From Dastarcus helophoroides (taxonomy: Eukaryota > Arthropoda > Insecta > Coleoptera > Bothrideridae): a stretch of DNA of 64,000 bases. Below are positions 34,471 to 44,040 of the stretch, in pieces. How positions within the stretch are numbered: position 1 is the first letter of the stretch; the number at the start of each line of letters is the position of its first letter. The notes under the pieces are model-generated. The model ran no database searches and had not been told where the DNA came from. It saw only the letters and a program-made list of their open reading frames with translations. Both the position numbers and the translations under genes were made by a program. Location: NCBI GenBank assembly GCA_028583605.1, contig CM053329.1:35178992-35242991 (forward strand), read 5' to 3'.

Positions 34471-34510
34471 GTTTATATTTATTGAATTATGGTTACCATT
34501 TATCACAACC

Positions 34511-35888
34511 AAATCAGAATTTTCTGGATTCTCAAATAGTATTCAGTGCCTTAGTTCTGCCATTGCTGTATTCGAAATGACAATGTAACGCAACTAACTT
34601 GCTACTACTTTCTCCATTCTAGTGCTATTATAATCGAACTGAAACTGAAAACACATATTGTTGTTGGTGACGCAGGACCAGCCGTGGCTAGCGAAACTGA
34701 TTCGACGATTAGCAGATTTGCTAAAACCACGTCGCGTCGTAAGTGCTCGTCTTTGCCATTCTAAAAGCATCGAAGCGTATGTACCAAGACCAAGGTTACG
34801 AGAAATGTCCTTTTTAGTCTAGAACGCAACCGTGATTCACAATGCGTTTTTTTCTACAACAATCAGAATAAATTTAAAAATTGCGGGTCAAGGTCTAGTT
34901 GAAGGAACAATCGGAGACCGAGACGAGCTCGTTGACATTACAAGGAGCCGATCTCCATCCAGACTGCAGACAACCTTATGCATTCGAAAAGCACTTTGAT
35001 GTTTCCGATCGGCGATCGTTTTGGCAACATTGCAAACTGACATTACCATCAGCTTCTTTGTACGATAGCAAGGTGTATTAACCCGCTGTTGAACTTTGTT
35101 CGTTTCGCATCACATCGTTCTCGACCTGCAGTCTGATTGTAAACAAAGGAGTTCGGGCTGGTCCTTAGCCGTGTCCGTCTAGAAGCACGTTCGTAGTGAG
35201 GTGTGCTCATGATCAGTGCATCCGAGCAGTTCAAGGTCATTATAAAATGCACTCCCACGTTTCGTTTACCTGAGTGTCGACTCCACTTCTCCTTCTCTCG
35301 ACGTTCCTCCAGAATTCGTTCCACTATTGGAAATTATTTGCGGACCGAACACTTGTGTGTGCGTCTGGGTTTAGATTTAGATCCTCGTCAACTGTCATGT
35401 TTATAAACATGCAGATAATCGAGGCGAGCGCCTGAGGGAATTTGCTCTTTGTAGACGGGGGAAATTGGAAAATAGTTCTCATACAAGATGCAAGCAATGA
35501 AACCGTGGGCGATAAATTGAGTTTGGCAAAAAAGATATTTTGATAACAAATGCGCTTAACGAACGACGTAATATCCTATTAGAAACACAAACATTTGCAA
35601 AAAAAGTTGAACAATTACACACGCTTTGAAAGTTAACCGTCGTAGAGGCGCAGATGGTTATTTTAGTTGTTATGTGTGACCGATTAACTGACCAGTCGAT
35701 CAAAATAACAGCTTGTTGCGTTGTACAACCCGCATCAACGGTTAAAATTTATTAACCGCTGTTTGGTATGTGATAAAACACAATTTGTCCTACCATTAAT
35801 GCGCGCATATAGCTTTAGCCTCCGTTGAGTATCCACCTTTAGCCTTTAGATAATCGTAAGCGCGAAAAATTTCGAGCTAATACTGCAG
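34511..35888. other. Single-copy-looking region, no gene recognised
   Basis: Balanced composition, especially 34,890-35,470. Frames such as the plus-strand 34,899-35,081 and the minus-strand 35,049-35,324 overlap and show no domain or splice signal. The region could be regulatory. Confidence 0.35.
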
Positions 35889-37560
35889 ATGTTTCTTGCT
35901 CTCTTTTTCGTTCTCCGTCTTTTTATCTTTTACTGTCGCTTTCTCTTTTTCTCTTCTGATATATTTTGTTTTCTCTCGCTTTCTGTTCTCTTCTGTCCTC
36001 TTTTCTTGTTTTATTATCTCTTTTCCTCTTCTGTTCTCTCTCTTCTCTTCCTCTTCATGTTCCCCTTCCTATTTCTAATTGTTTTCCTTTCCCTCTTTCT
36101 TTTCCTCTTTTCCTCTTCCTTCTTCTTTTCCTTTTTTTTTCTTCTTCTGCGTCTTCCGCTTCCCCTTTCTCTTCTATTTCGCTTCTTCTTCTTATTCTTC
36201 GTGTTCTTCCTCTTAATCTTCCTCTTTCCCCTCCTGTTTTTCTTCTCTTCCCCTCTTCATCTCCCTCTCCCGCTCTCTTGCTCTTCATCGTTTTCTTCTT
36301 CTTTTTCTTCTTCTCCTTCATGCTCCTCTTTCTCTTAATCTTTCTCTCCTTTTTCCTCTTCCTTCTCTTTTTTCTCTTTCTCTACCTCTTCCGCTTTCTC
36401 TTACCCTTCCCCTTCCTCTCCCCTTTCTCTTTCTCTTTCCTTCCGCCGTTTCTTCTTCCTCTCAATCTCCTTCTTCTTTTTCCTTTTCATCTTCTGTTTC
36501 TTCTTCTTCCTTTTCCCCTCAATCTTCTGTTTCTTCTTCTTCTTTTTCTTTGAATATGATCTTTCTTCTTTTTCCTTTTCCTTTTAATATTCTTCTTCCT
36601 AGCCCTCTTCCTCTACCCAACTTTATCTTTCTCTCCCCTTCCTCTTTCTGGTTTATTACGTTGCTTCTTCATCATAATCTTCTCATTTTTCTTCCTCTTC
36701 TTCTTTCTTTGCTCTTCCCATCTTCCTCTTCCTTTCCCCTTCTTTGTCTTCTTCTTCTTCCTCCTGTTTTTCTTAATCTTCTCTCCCCCTTCCTCTACTT
36801 TTTCCCTTTCTCTTCCTCTTCCTTCTCTGCTATCATATGCTCTCTTGTCTTCCCTTCCCTTCCCTTCCTTTCCCTTCCCTTCCCTTCCCTTCCTTCCTCT
36901 TCCCTTCCCTTCCCTCCCCTTCCCCTCCCTCCCCTCCCTTCTCTTCCCTTCCCTTCCCTTCCCTTCCCTTCCCTTCCCTTCCCTTCCCTCTTCTCTTCTC
37001 TTCTCTTCTCTTCTCTTCTCTTCTCTTCTCTTCTCTTCTCTTCTCTTCTCTTCTCTTCTCTTCTCTTCTCTTCCTCTTCTCTTCTCTTCTCTTCTCTTCT
37101 CTTCTCTTCTCTTCTCTTCTCTTCTCTTCTCTTCTCTTCTCTTCTCTTCTCTTCTCTTCTCTTCTCTTCTCTTCTCTTCTCTTCTCTTCTCTTCTCTTCT
37201 CTTCTCTTCTCTTCTCTTCTCTTCTCTTCTCTTCTCTTCTCTTCTCTTCTCTTCTCTTCTCTTCTCTTCTCTTCTCTTCTCTTCTCTTCTCTTCTCTTCT
37301 CTTCTCTTCTCTTCTCTTCTCTTCTCTTCTCTTCTCTTCTCTTCTCTTCTCTTCTCTTCTCTTCTCTTCTCTTCTCTTCTCTTCTCTTCTCTTCTCTTCT
37401 CTTCTCTTCTCTTCTCTTCTCTTCTCTTCTCTTCTCTTCTCTTCTCTTCTCTTCTCTTCTCTTCTCTTCTCTTCTCTTCTCTTCTCTTCTCTTCTCTTCT
37501 CTTCTCTTCTCTTCTCTTCTCTTTCTCTTCTCTTCTCTTCTCTCTCTCTTCTCTTCTTCT
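35889..37560. repeat. CT-strand microsatellite tract 2, with a very long pure (CTTCT)n run
   Basis: Degenerate CT sequence (35,889-36,840) passes into (CCCTT)n at about 36,845-36,988 and then (CTTCT)n. After one interruption at 37,071-37,075 (TTCCTCT), the pentamer is uninterrupted to about 37,521, roughly 450 bp or 89 units. A few irregular units close the tract. A pure run of this length should be length-polymorphic, and assembly collapse is possible. Confidence 0.95.
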
Positions 37561-37564
37561 TTTT

Positions 37565-38486
37565 GATGGTTTATGTGAATTCAACAACTTACCTGTTTCA
37601 ATAAAAAATTCTAATTCCCTCTATCAATTTAAGAATCGTTTGCGACAAATTTTCTTTCGAAATTTTGACTTATAAAAACTCTGAATTTTAAACTGCACCT
37701 TTTGGGGTTTTTCCTTCCGATGTAAAACTGGAAATCTAAGGAATCCATTCTTAGAAATATTTCCTCGTTTGTCTTAAAATGTTGACATTCGATTTTTTCC
37801 AAATTTCGAATTTAAATTCTAATTACTGGAAAATTTAACGTATTCTCATAAGTTCGTGTTTAACCTCGATGATTCGATTTTTTTTTTTTTTGAATAATTC
37901 CTTCTCTAAATTTTGAGTCTTACGAAATTATTACTTTTTTTTTCCCCTAAATACGAAAATTTCGATTTTTAACCTAGATTTTGTGTTTAAATTTAATTTT
38001 TATAATTACAAGAACTTTTCAATATTTAAAAATGTTTTCTTAAAATCCCGAAACTAAACTTAAAATTTTCGAAAATGTTCTCTTTTTTAAACAGTTTTGG
38101 AGCGCAAATTCAATTTTCCCGCCACTGAGCAAACTTAACGTAGTTATTATTTTTTATTCGTGAAAATATGTGAAAATGAAAAGTGTAAACTCGGAATTTT
38201 TGAGAAAATAGTCTTTACATAAAGCAAGATTATTGAAATTTTCTAGTTTTAACTCGAAACGAAAAAACCTCGAAATTCTTCAAGGTAAACTCTTATTGGT
38301 CGGAAGCATTATGTTTATTAATTTTATTTAATATTTCCTTAATAAAAATTTACATATTTCCAAACTGGGCGCAGAAATGTAAAATAAAATGTATAAACAA
38401 AATTTCGAAAGTTAGAAAAAAACATTTTCGGAATTTTTGAGACTAAAATCGAAGTTTAAGAGAAAAAAAGTTTGTCCGAAATATTA
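37565..38486. repeat. T-type to A-type block, weakly conserved
   Basis: TTTCGAAATTTTGACTT-like words near 37,650-38,100 give way to A-type words at 38,200-38,470 (GAAAGTTAGAAAAAAAC). Between them is more diverged AT-rich sequence. No gene is seen. Confidence 0.5.
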
Positions 38487-38537
38487 ATTCCAAAGAAGGT
38501 TTCACCCCTTTACCACATCGGCAATTAAATAAATAAT

Positions 38538-38582
38538 TACGCGATACGTATTTCGCCAGCAGAACTGGCATTTTCAAGTGTG
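38538..38582 (-). ncRNA. Hammerhead-like motif, left arm of foldback
   Basis: Same layout as the right-arm motif, with stem II GCCAG/CUGGC, GAA, palindrome AUACGUAU and C17. Stem I is damaged on its 5' side (CACAC facing GCGUA) and the box reads UUGAAAAU. It is probably inactive. Confidence 0.3.
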
Positions 38583-38675
38583 CTTATCTAAAAAGATTAG
38601 CAAAAGATGTATCGACGTCATCTGCATTGAGATTCAAATCGAAACTGGCGGTCTTTTGCTTTCTTTTTAGATTAG

Positions 38676-38720
38676 TACGCTTGAAAATGCCAGTTCTGCT
38701 GGCGAAATACGTATCGCGTA
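38676..38720 (+). ncRNA. Hammerhead-like motif, right arm of foldback
   Basis: On the plus strand: UACGC, UUGAAAAU, stem II GCCAG/CUGGC with loop UUCUG, GAA, palindrome AUACGUAU, C17, GCGUA. Stem I (UACGC with GCGUA) has five Watson-Crick pairs next to the core. The box deviates from CUGANGA (U3, A8, one extra U), so activity is doubtful. Confidence 0.4.
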
Positions 38721-38810
38721 ATTATTTATTTAATTGCCGATGTGGTAAAGGGGTGAAACCTTCTTTGGACTTAATCCCAAGCCACAGTGTTTAGTTCAGT
38801 GCTTTAGCGA

Positions 38811-39060
38811 AATGTTAATGTTTATTTTTCTGAAAATTCGATATTTGCGCTTTCAATTTCTATTTTATTTACAAAACTGTCATCGTCGTTTTGATTTTTT
38901 TTTAAGATTTTTACCTTTGCTTCGAAATGTCCACACTTTTTCTCCAAATTTTGCATTTTTCCCATAAATTTCAAATTTTTCTTTTAAACTTCGATTTTAA
39001 TCTCGACATTTCTTTCGCAATTCATTTTCAGTTAATTTCCAAACGCATCCGTATTCATTT
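38811..39060 (+). repeat. Short T-type block
   Basis: TTTTTGATT, TTCGATTTTAATC and CTCGACATTTC words give it T-type character. It precedes the GC-richer stretch at 39.1-39.5 kb. Confidence 0.5.
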
Positions 39061-39199
39061 GGGCACTACCAACGTATTAATTGCGAAGTGATAAATGCAG
39101 CTTTAAAGATGGACAAAGCAATTTACGTTGCTCATCAAACGTGATTCGTCTTAAGTTGTGTATTTTTCGTAAAGAGAATTCTGGCAACACCGGAGGGTG

Positions 39200-39545
39200 G
39201 TTTTTATTTTTCGACGGTCCAAACGGCCGAAGGTTTTCTCCAGCGTCAGCGTACGGTAAACAGGCAACTCGAACATGTGGTGCGGTGGGTCTGGGTCGTG
39301 GCAACGGCAACGCAGCCCGAGCCAGCCGACAGAAGGCAGAAGGGCTGCCTCCTGTCCTCTTGCTGAACCTGCGAGCAGCTGCACTATTCAAGCAAAAGCA
39401 AACGAAGCGCTCAGCCGCTCAGTCATTCGCGTCTCATCGTCGGGGTGAGTTGTGAAGCGCCCGAGTTCGTACTTTATACACATTTTATTGCTTCATGTAT
39501 TAAAACGACGGTTCAGTGTCCGCGCTATAAAACGAATACAAAGTT
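39200..39545 (+). promoter_or_regulatory. Candidate promoter / 5'UTR region of a plus-strand gene
   Basis: Composition shifts to GC- and CpG-rich here, in contrast to everything around it. CTCAGTCATTCG at 39,417-39,428 contains TCAGTC, a fit to the arthropod initiator. CGGGGTGAGTTG at 39,441-39,452 is a good 5' splice-site match (GT at 39,445), so a short non-coding exon could end at 39,444. A TATAAAA at 39,526-39,532 is an alternative promoter element whose start site would fall inside the next exon. TSS placement is inference. Confidence 0.35.
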
Positions 39546-39625
39546 ATGTTATTTGAAAACCCCCCAGGCACCAAGTTGTACCCGGCTTACAGTATACCGC
39601 CGCCGATTCTGCAAACTCCGATGGG
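39546..39625 (+). CDS. Possible first coding exon of an unidentified gene
   Basis: ATG at 39,546 opens 26 codons plus two bases and runs to a strong donor, GGG|GTGAGT, at 39,626. The peptide begins MLFENPPGTKLYPAYSIPPP and ends with ILQTPM. An in-frame TAA lies at 39,528-39,530, which fits ATG 39,546 as the start. GC use at third positions is higher than in the surrounding DNA. The exon ends in phase 2 (GG|), which fits the plus-strand exon at 60,235 that begins with one base completing a codon (G). Alternatively the exon could start after the acceptor-like CCCCCCAG at 39,567. The protein is not recognised. A proline-rich, disordered N-terminus is plausible. Confidence 0.35.
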
Positions 39626-40424
39626 GTGAGTGAAAGCTGCCAAATAAAAGCATCTTTTACGTTTACAATGCAAAAGTTTAACACATTTGTTTTGGTTGGT
39701 TGGTTAGAACAGGACGCGCTATTTTGTACACATCGATGTCTACATGTAGTTTGTTGCATGTTTATTTTTATTAGAAAACGTTTGTCTTTAGTCATACAAT
39801 TTAACGTAATGTGTATTAATTACTTAGAAATGAAGTACCTAAGTTGTGTGCGGGAAGGGAAGCGTAAACAAAAGGTCGAAACCGGTGTTGCCAAATTGTC
39901 ATTTGCGAAATAACCGTTTTTTGAAGTCGTTTTTTCGCATTAACCGGTTGCAGTTTTTATTGCTAGTGTTACGCCTTATGTTCTTGTAATGTTTTATTTA
40001 TATTTGATATTCTCCAAATAAATGTGTCAAATCAAAGTAAGGTATAACCTAGAATTCATCCAGCAAAGAATCATATCTGTTAATATCTTATTCATCCTTG
40101 CGATATTATTTGTAAAAAGAGATGATGATAACTGCCCCGTGTATTATTTTGTTGTTAACAGCGATTTTTTTTTTCAAATATCGATTCGATTCGATTTTTT
40201 GGCATTCAAATTCGTGCAGCTTTTAACATTTTTGCGCACAACCCTTGTCTATGTTGTCAAAATATTAGAGGACGAGTTTTCGTTTAATTTTAATTTTAAA
40301 CAAATAATGACGTCAAATTTTAAGTTTACGAAATATTTGATGTTCTAATGCAATTTGTATATTAATAATATTCACCAAGTATCATATGCTGATGAAATCT
40401 GTCAAATTTCTACCTAGTACTAGA
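39626..40424. other. Presumed intron sequence, nothing recognised
   Basis: This non-repetitive AT-rich DNA follows the donor at 39,626. Small frames here (39,626-39,913 and 40,022-40,348) are F/L/I-rich and look like chance. Confidence 0.4.
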
Positions 40425-40612
40425 AAAGAAAGTAATTTTGATAGCAACAGAAAGCAGCTTTGATAATAACGGAAATCACTTGATAGCAACGAAATCAGAT
40501 AGTAATGAAAACCACATTTGGTAACAAGGAAATCAGTTTTGATAGCAACAGAAGACAATTTTGATAGTAATGGAAATCAGTTTTGATAGCGGCGGAAACC
40601 AGTTTTGATGGA
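40425..40612 (+). repeat. Degenerate minisatellite, about 26 bp unit
   Basis: Variants of GAAATCAGTTTTGATAGCAA recur about seven or eight times, with substitutions and short deletions (TTTTGATAGCAACAGAA, TTTTGATAGTAATGGAA, TTTTGATAGCGGCGGAA). The last unit runs into the family A element. Confidence 0.85.
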
Positions 40613-40745
40613 ACGGACTGGTCCTCGGTTATCTTCAAAAATTGGAATGCAAATCTTTTTCCGTGAAACTAGGAAAGATTAAAAAACACAACAGAGGTTA
40701 CTCTAACGCGTTTCGATAAGCCAAGCTATCATCTTCAGAGAGATA
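40605..40745 (-). repeat. Dispersed family A element
   Basis: On the minus strand a hammerhead-like motif is followed by about 95 bases ending AGGACCAGTCCGTTCC. The end is shared with 1-53 and 56,462-56,482. The element is short and non-coding, with the ribozyme at its 5' side as in families B and C. Confidence 0.65.
40701..40742 (-). ncRNA. Hammerhead ribozyme candidate, family A
   Basis: On the minus strand: CUCU, CUGAAGA (full CUGANGA match), one extra U, stem II GAUA/UAUC with an eight-base loop in which GC/GC may add two pairs, GAA, the loopless palindrome ACGCGU (A15.1 to U16.1), U17, AGAG. Stem I is CUCU with AGAG, four pairs directly next to the core. The extra U before stem II is the main departure from the consensus. 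Confidence 0.5.
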
Positions 40746-43700
40746 CTGAAGATTTAAAGTTCGACTTTTTAAAGGTTTTTGACTTTTTTTTTTAATTTTG
40801 ATGTATTTTGAATATTTCGACATTTTTTTGAAAATTTCAACTTCTTTTAAAGATTGTGTTTTTTTTTAACAGTTTGACATATTTTGAATTTTTCGATTTT
40901 TTTTTGAAAACTTCGACTTAGTTTAAAAATTTTGACTTTTTGATAATTTTGATTTTGTTTCAAAATTTCGACATTCTTTGAAAACATCTACTTTTTGAAA
41001 ATAATTGATTTTCCTTTTTGAAAATTCCGACTTTCTGAAAAATTCTAGTTTTGATTGAAAACGTTGACATATTAAAAATATCGACTTGTTTTGAGAATTT
41101 AGCTTTTTTTTTGAAAATTTCGTTCTATTTTAAATATTTCGACATTTTTTTTTTGAAAATTTCGTTCTATTTTAAATATTTCGACATTTTTTTTTGAAAA
41201 ATTTCGACTTTTTCAAAATCTTGACTTTTCTTGAAAATTTTGACGTATTTTTAATATTTTGATATTTTTTTTAATTTTTGAAAATTTCGACTTGTTTTAA
41301 AATATTTTTTTGAACATTTTTACATAAATTTGAAATTTCGAATTTTTTTTGAGAATTTCAATTTCTTTTAAGAACTTTGACTTTTTTTGATATTTTTTTC
41401 CAAAAATTCTGTTTCCGTAAACTCTAATTTTTCATTCAAAATTTCTCTTTTTTGAATTTGACTTTCTGTTCTTTATTTTTTGTTCTGGAAAATGTAAACC
41501 TATCTATTTCGCTATTTATTGAAAATAATCGATTTTCTTTTTGAAAGTTTTGACTTTTTCAAAATTTAGGTTTTTGGTTTGGATTTTTTTTGAAAATATT
41601 TAATCTGTTTATTTGAGAACTTTGAGCTTTTTTAAAATTTTCTACATATTTTGGAATCTTTCGGCGTTTTTTTTTGAGAATTTCGACCTCTAAAGATTTT
41701 GATCCTTTTTTGGAAATTTGGACGTATTTTGAATATTTCGACATTTTTTTTTTGAGAATTTTGTGTCCTTTTAGAGATTTCAACTTTTTTTAATGTTGAC
41801 GTATTTTGACTTTTTTTATTTTATTTGCAAAATTTTTATCTTCATTTGTTTGGAACATTTAAACTTTCTGACCATTGGTTTAAAAACATCGGCTTTTTGA
41901 AAATATTGCTTTTGTTTTTGAAAACTTTGACTTCTTTAAAATTTTGTTTCTTAATTTCAATTTTGCCGCAAAATGTTCACCTTTCTATGTCTTGAAATTT
42001 TTTTTTATAAACATGTTATCTTTTCAAAAGCTTTTAAATATTCCGACATTTTCGGAAAATTTTAAAAGTTATTACTTTTTTTCTGAAGAATTTGTCATTT
42101 TTGAAATTTCAAATTTTTAAAATTTTAACTTTTTGAAATTTCAACGTTTTGAAATTTCAACTTTTTGAAAATTTTGATTCCTTTAGAAATTTTTACATTT
42201 TTCAAAAATTCGGCTTTTTTGAGAACTTTGAACTTTTTTTTGAAATTTCGATGTATTTTGCATATTTCGACTACTTCTAAAAATTATGACTTTTTTTTGA
42301 AAATTTTGAGGTATTTGAATAGTTTAACATTTTTTGAAAATTTCAACGTTTTTAAAGATTTTAACATTTTTTTTTTAAATCTTTACGTGTTTTGAATGTT
42401 TATACATTCTTTTGAGAATTTCGATTTTTAAAGATGTTAACCTTTTTTTTTGAAAATGTTGTTTTTTCAAATTTTTATTTTTTTTTATTCTTTACGTATT
42501 TTTAATATTTCGACACTTAAGAATTTCGACCTCTTTTAAAGATTTACACTTTTTTTGAAAATGTTGAGGAATTTTGAATATTTCAACATTTTTTGAAAAT
42601 ATCAACTTCTCTAAAGATTTTGACGTTTTCTAAAAATTTTGTTATGTTTGAATGATTCGACTTTTTTTTGAGAATTTCTACTTCCTTTAAAGATGTTGGT
42701 CCTTTTTTTTGAAAATTCGTTTTTTCAAAATTTCCACCATTTTCGAAATCTTTAATTTTTTGTTCAAGATTTCGACTTTTTGCGTATTTGACTCTTTTCC
42801 GAAATTTCTTTCTTAATTTTTTTTTTGGAAAATTTAAAACTTTCCGACGAATTTTTACATTTTTTGAAAATATCGTCTTTTGAAAAATAATCGATTTTCT
42901 TTTTGAAAATTTCGACTTTTGAGAATTTTGACTTCTTTTAAAGGTTTTGACTTTTTTTCGAAAATTCTAACTTATTTTGGATATTTCGACATTATTTCGA
43001 CTGCTCTCTTGACTTTTTTTTTGACGTATTGTAAATATTCCGATATACTTTTGAGGATTTCGACATTGACTTTTCTAAAAATTTTGATTTTTTATTAAAT
43101 TTCTACTTTTTTCGAAAACTTTATTTTTTTTTTTGTTCAATTTTTTTTAGAATCTGCCTTTTTTTTGAGAATTTCGACTTCCTTTAAGGATTTTGACTTA
43201 ATTTGGATATTTCGACATTATTTTTGACAATTTGACTTTTTTTTACCTATTTTGAGAGTGTCGACTTCTTATAAAGATCTTGACTTTTTTTAATTTTGAC
43301 GTATTTTGAATATTCCGATATTTTTGGAGGATTTCGACATTTCATTTATTGAAAATTTTACTTTTTTTCAAAATTTCTTCTTTTCCTGAAAACTTTAATT
43401 TTTTGTTCATTTTTTTTCGAATTTGAACTTTTTTTTTATAATTTGCTTCTTCATTTTTTTTTTTTTCGAAAAATTTAAACTTTCCTCATTTTGACTTTTT
43501 TGGTTTAAAATTTTGAGAAACATTTATTTATTTAAATGTTAAAAAAAATCGGAAATTTCAACTTTTCTCTTGAAATGTCTAAATTACATCAAAATTTTGA
43601 TAAAAGCCGGAAATTTGCAAAATATTCGTTGGAAATTTTCAAAATTCAACTTTTCTAGAAATTTCGATTTTATTTCGAAATAAATACATTTACTTCCACA

Positions 43701-44040
43701 GGACTTGGTGTGGCGGGGTGAGGTACTTGTCCCCCATTTCGTGTATTTTTTTTTTCTCAAAATTCGTCTTTGTTCGAAACTTCATATATATTCCAAAAGT
43801 CAAATTTTTCGCCAACTGTACAATATTCGCAGAATTCAATTTTGATTTTTTCCGGAGTAGCTTCTGTTTAAAAGATCTTCCCCAAAATTTAAACTTTTTG
43901 AAATTCACATTTTTTTATTGGACTTCTAAAAGGTGCGTGTTTTTTTTCTAAAAATACGACTTTCTGAAAATTTTAACCTGGTTCTCAGACTTCGTATTTT
44001 TTTCTAAATTTCGACTTTTAGGTCAAGAATTGATGTTTTT
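40746..44040 (+). repeat. T-type repeat block, left part
   Basis: Long run of TTTTTTGAAAATTTCGAC, TTTTGAATATTTCGACATTT and TTTTAAAGATTTTGAC variants. A 47-bp unit (GAAAATTTCGTTCTATTTTA…) is directly duplicated at about 41,114-41,205. GGACTTGGTGTGGCGGGGTG at 43,701-43,720 and a related GGGGTGGTGCTTGGAGG at 44,049 are GC-richer inserts of the hAT-end type. No gene is visible over 3.3 kb. Confidence 0.75.

Larger units (their letters stand above)
34026..34510 (+). repeat. Right direct repeat flanking the first CT tract, split by an insertion
   Basis: It matches 31,690-31,985 up to 34,306 and resumes at 34,471 (GTTTATATTTATTGAATTATGGTTACC). The 164-bp gap is a separate insertion with its own target duplication. 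Confidence 0.8.
38489..38810. mobile_element. Foldback element, family B
   Basis: A left arm at about 38,489-38,608 and a right arm at about 38,652-38,769 are inverted copies (CCAAAGAAGGTTTCACCCC against GGGGTGAAACCTTCTTTGG) separated by about 45 bases of loop (ATCGACGTCATCTGCATTG). The right arm extends to 38,810 with ACAGTGTTTAGTTCAGTGCT, which the left arm lacks. Each arm carries one hammerhead-like motif, in opposite orientation. The single-arm copy is at 20,458-20,660. Confidence 0.85.

Noticed and set aside
35049..35324. 91-codon minus-strand frame at 35.0-35.3 kb
   Set aside because: Overlaps other open frames, has no recognisable domain and no gene signals.
36550..37675. Reading frames of 250-340 codons, LFSSL- or REEKR-type
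   Set aside because: Same artefact in the second CT tract.
39081..39455. 124-codon plus-strand frame and the overlapping minus-strand frame across the GC-rich island
   Set aside because: No ATG at the start, opposing frames equally open because of GC-richness, and the region is better explained as promoter and 5'UTR.
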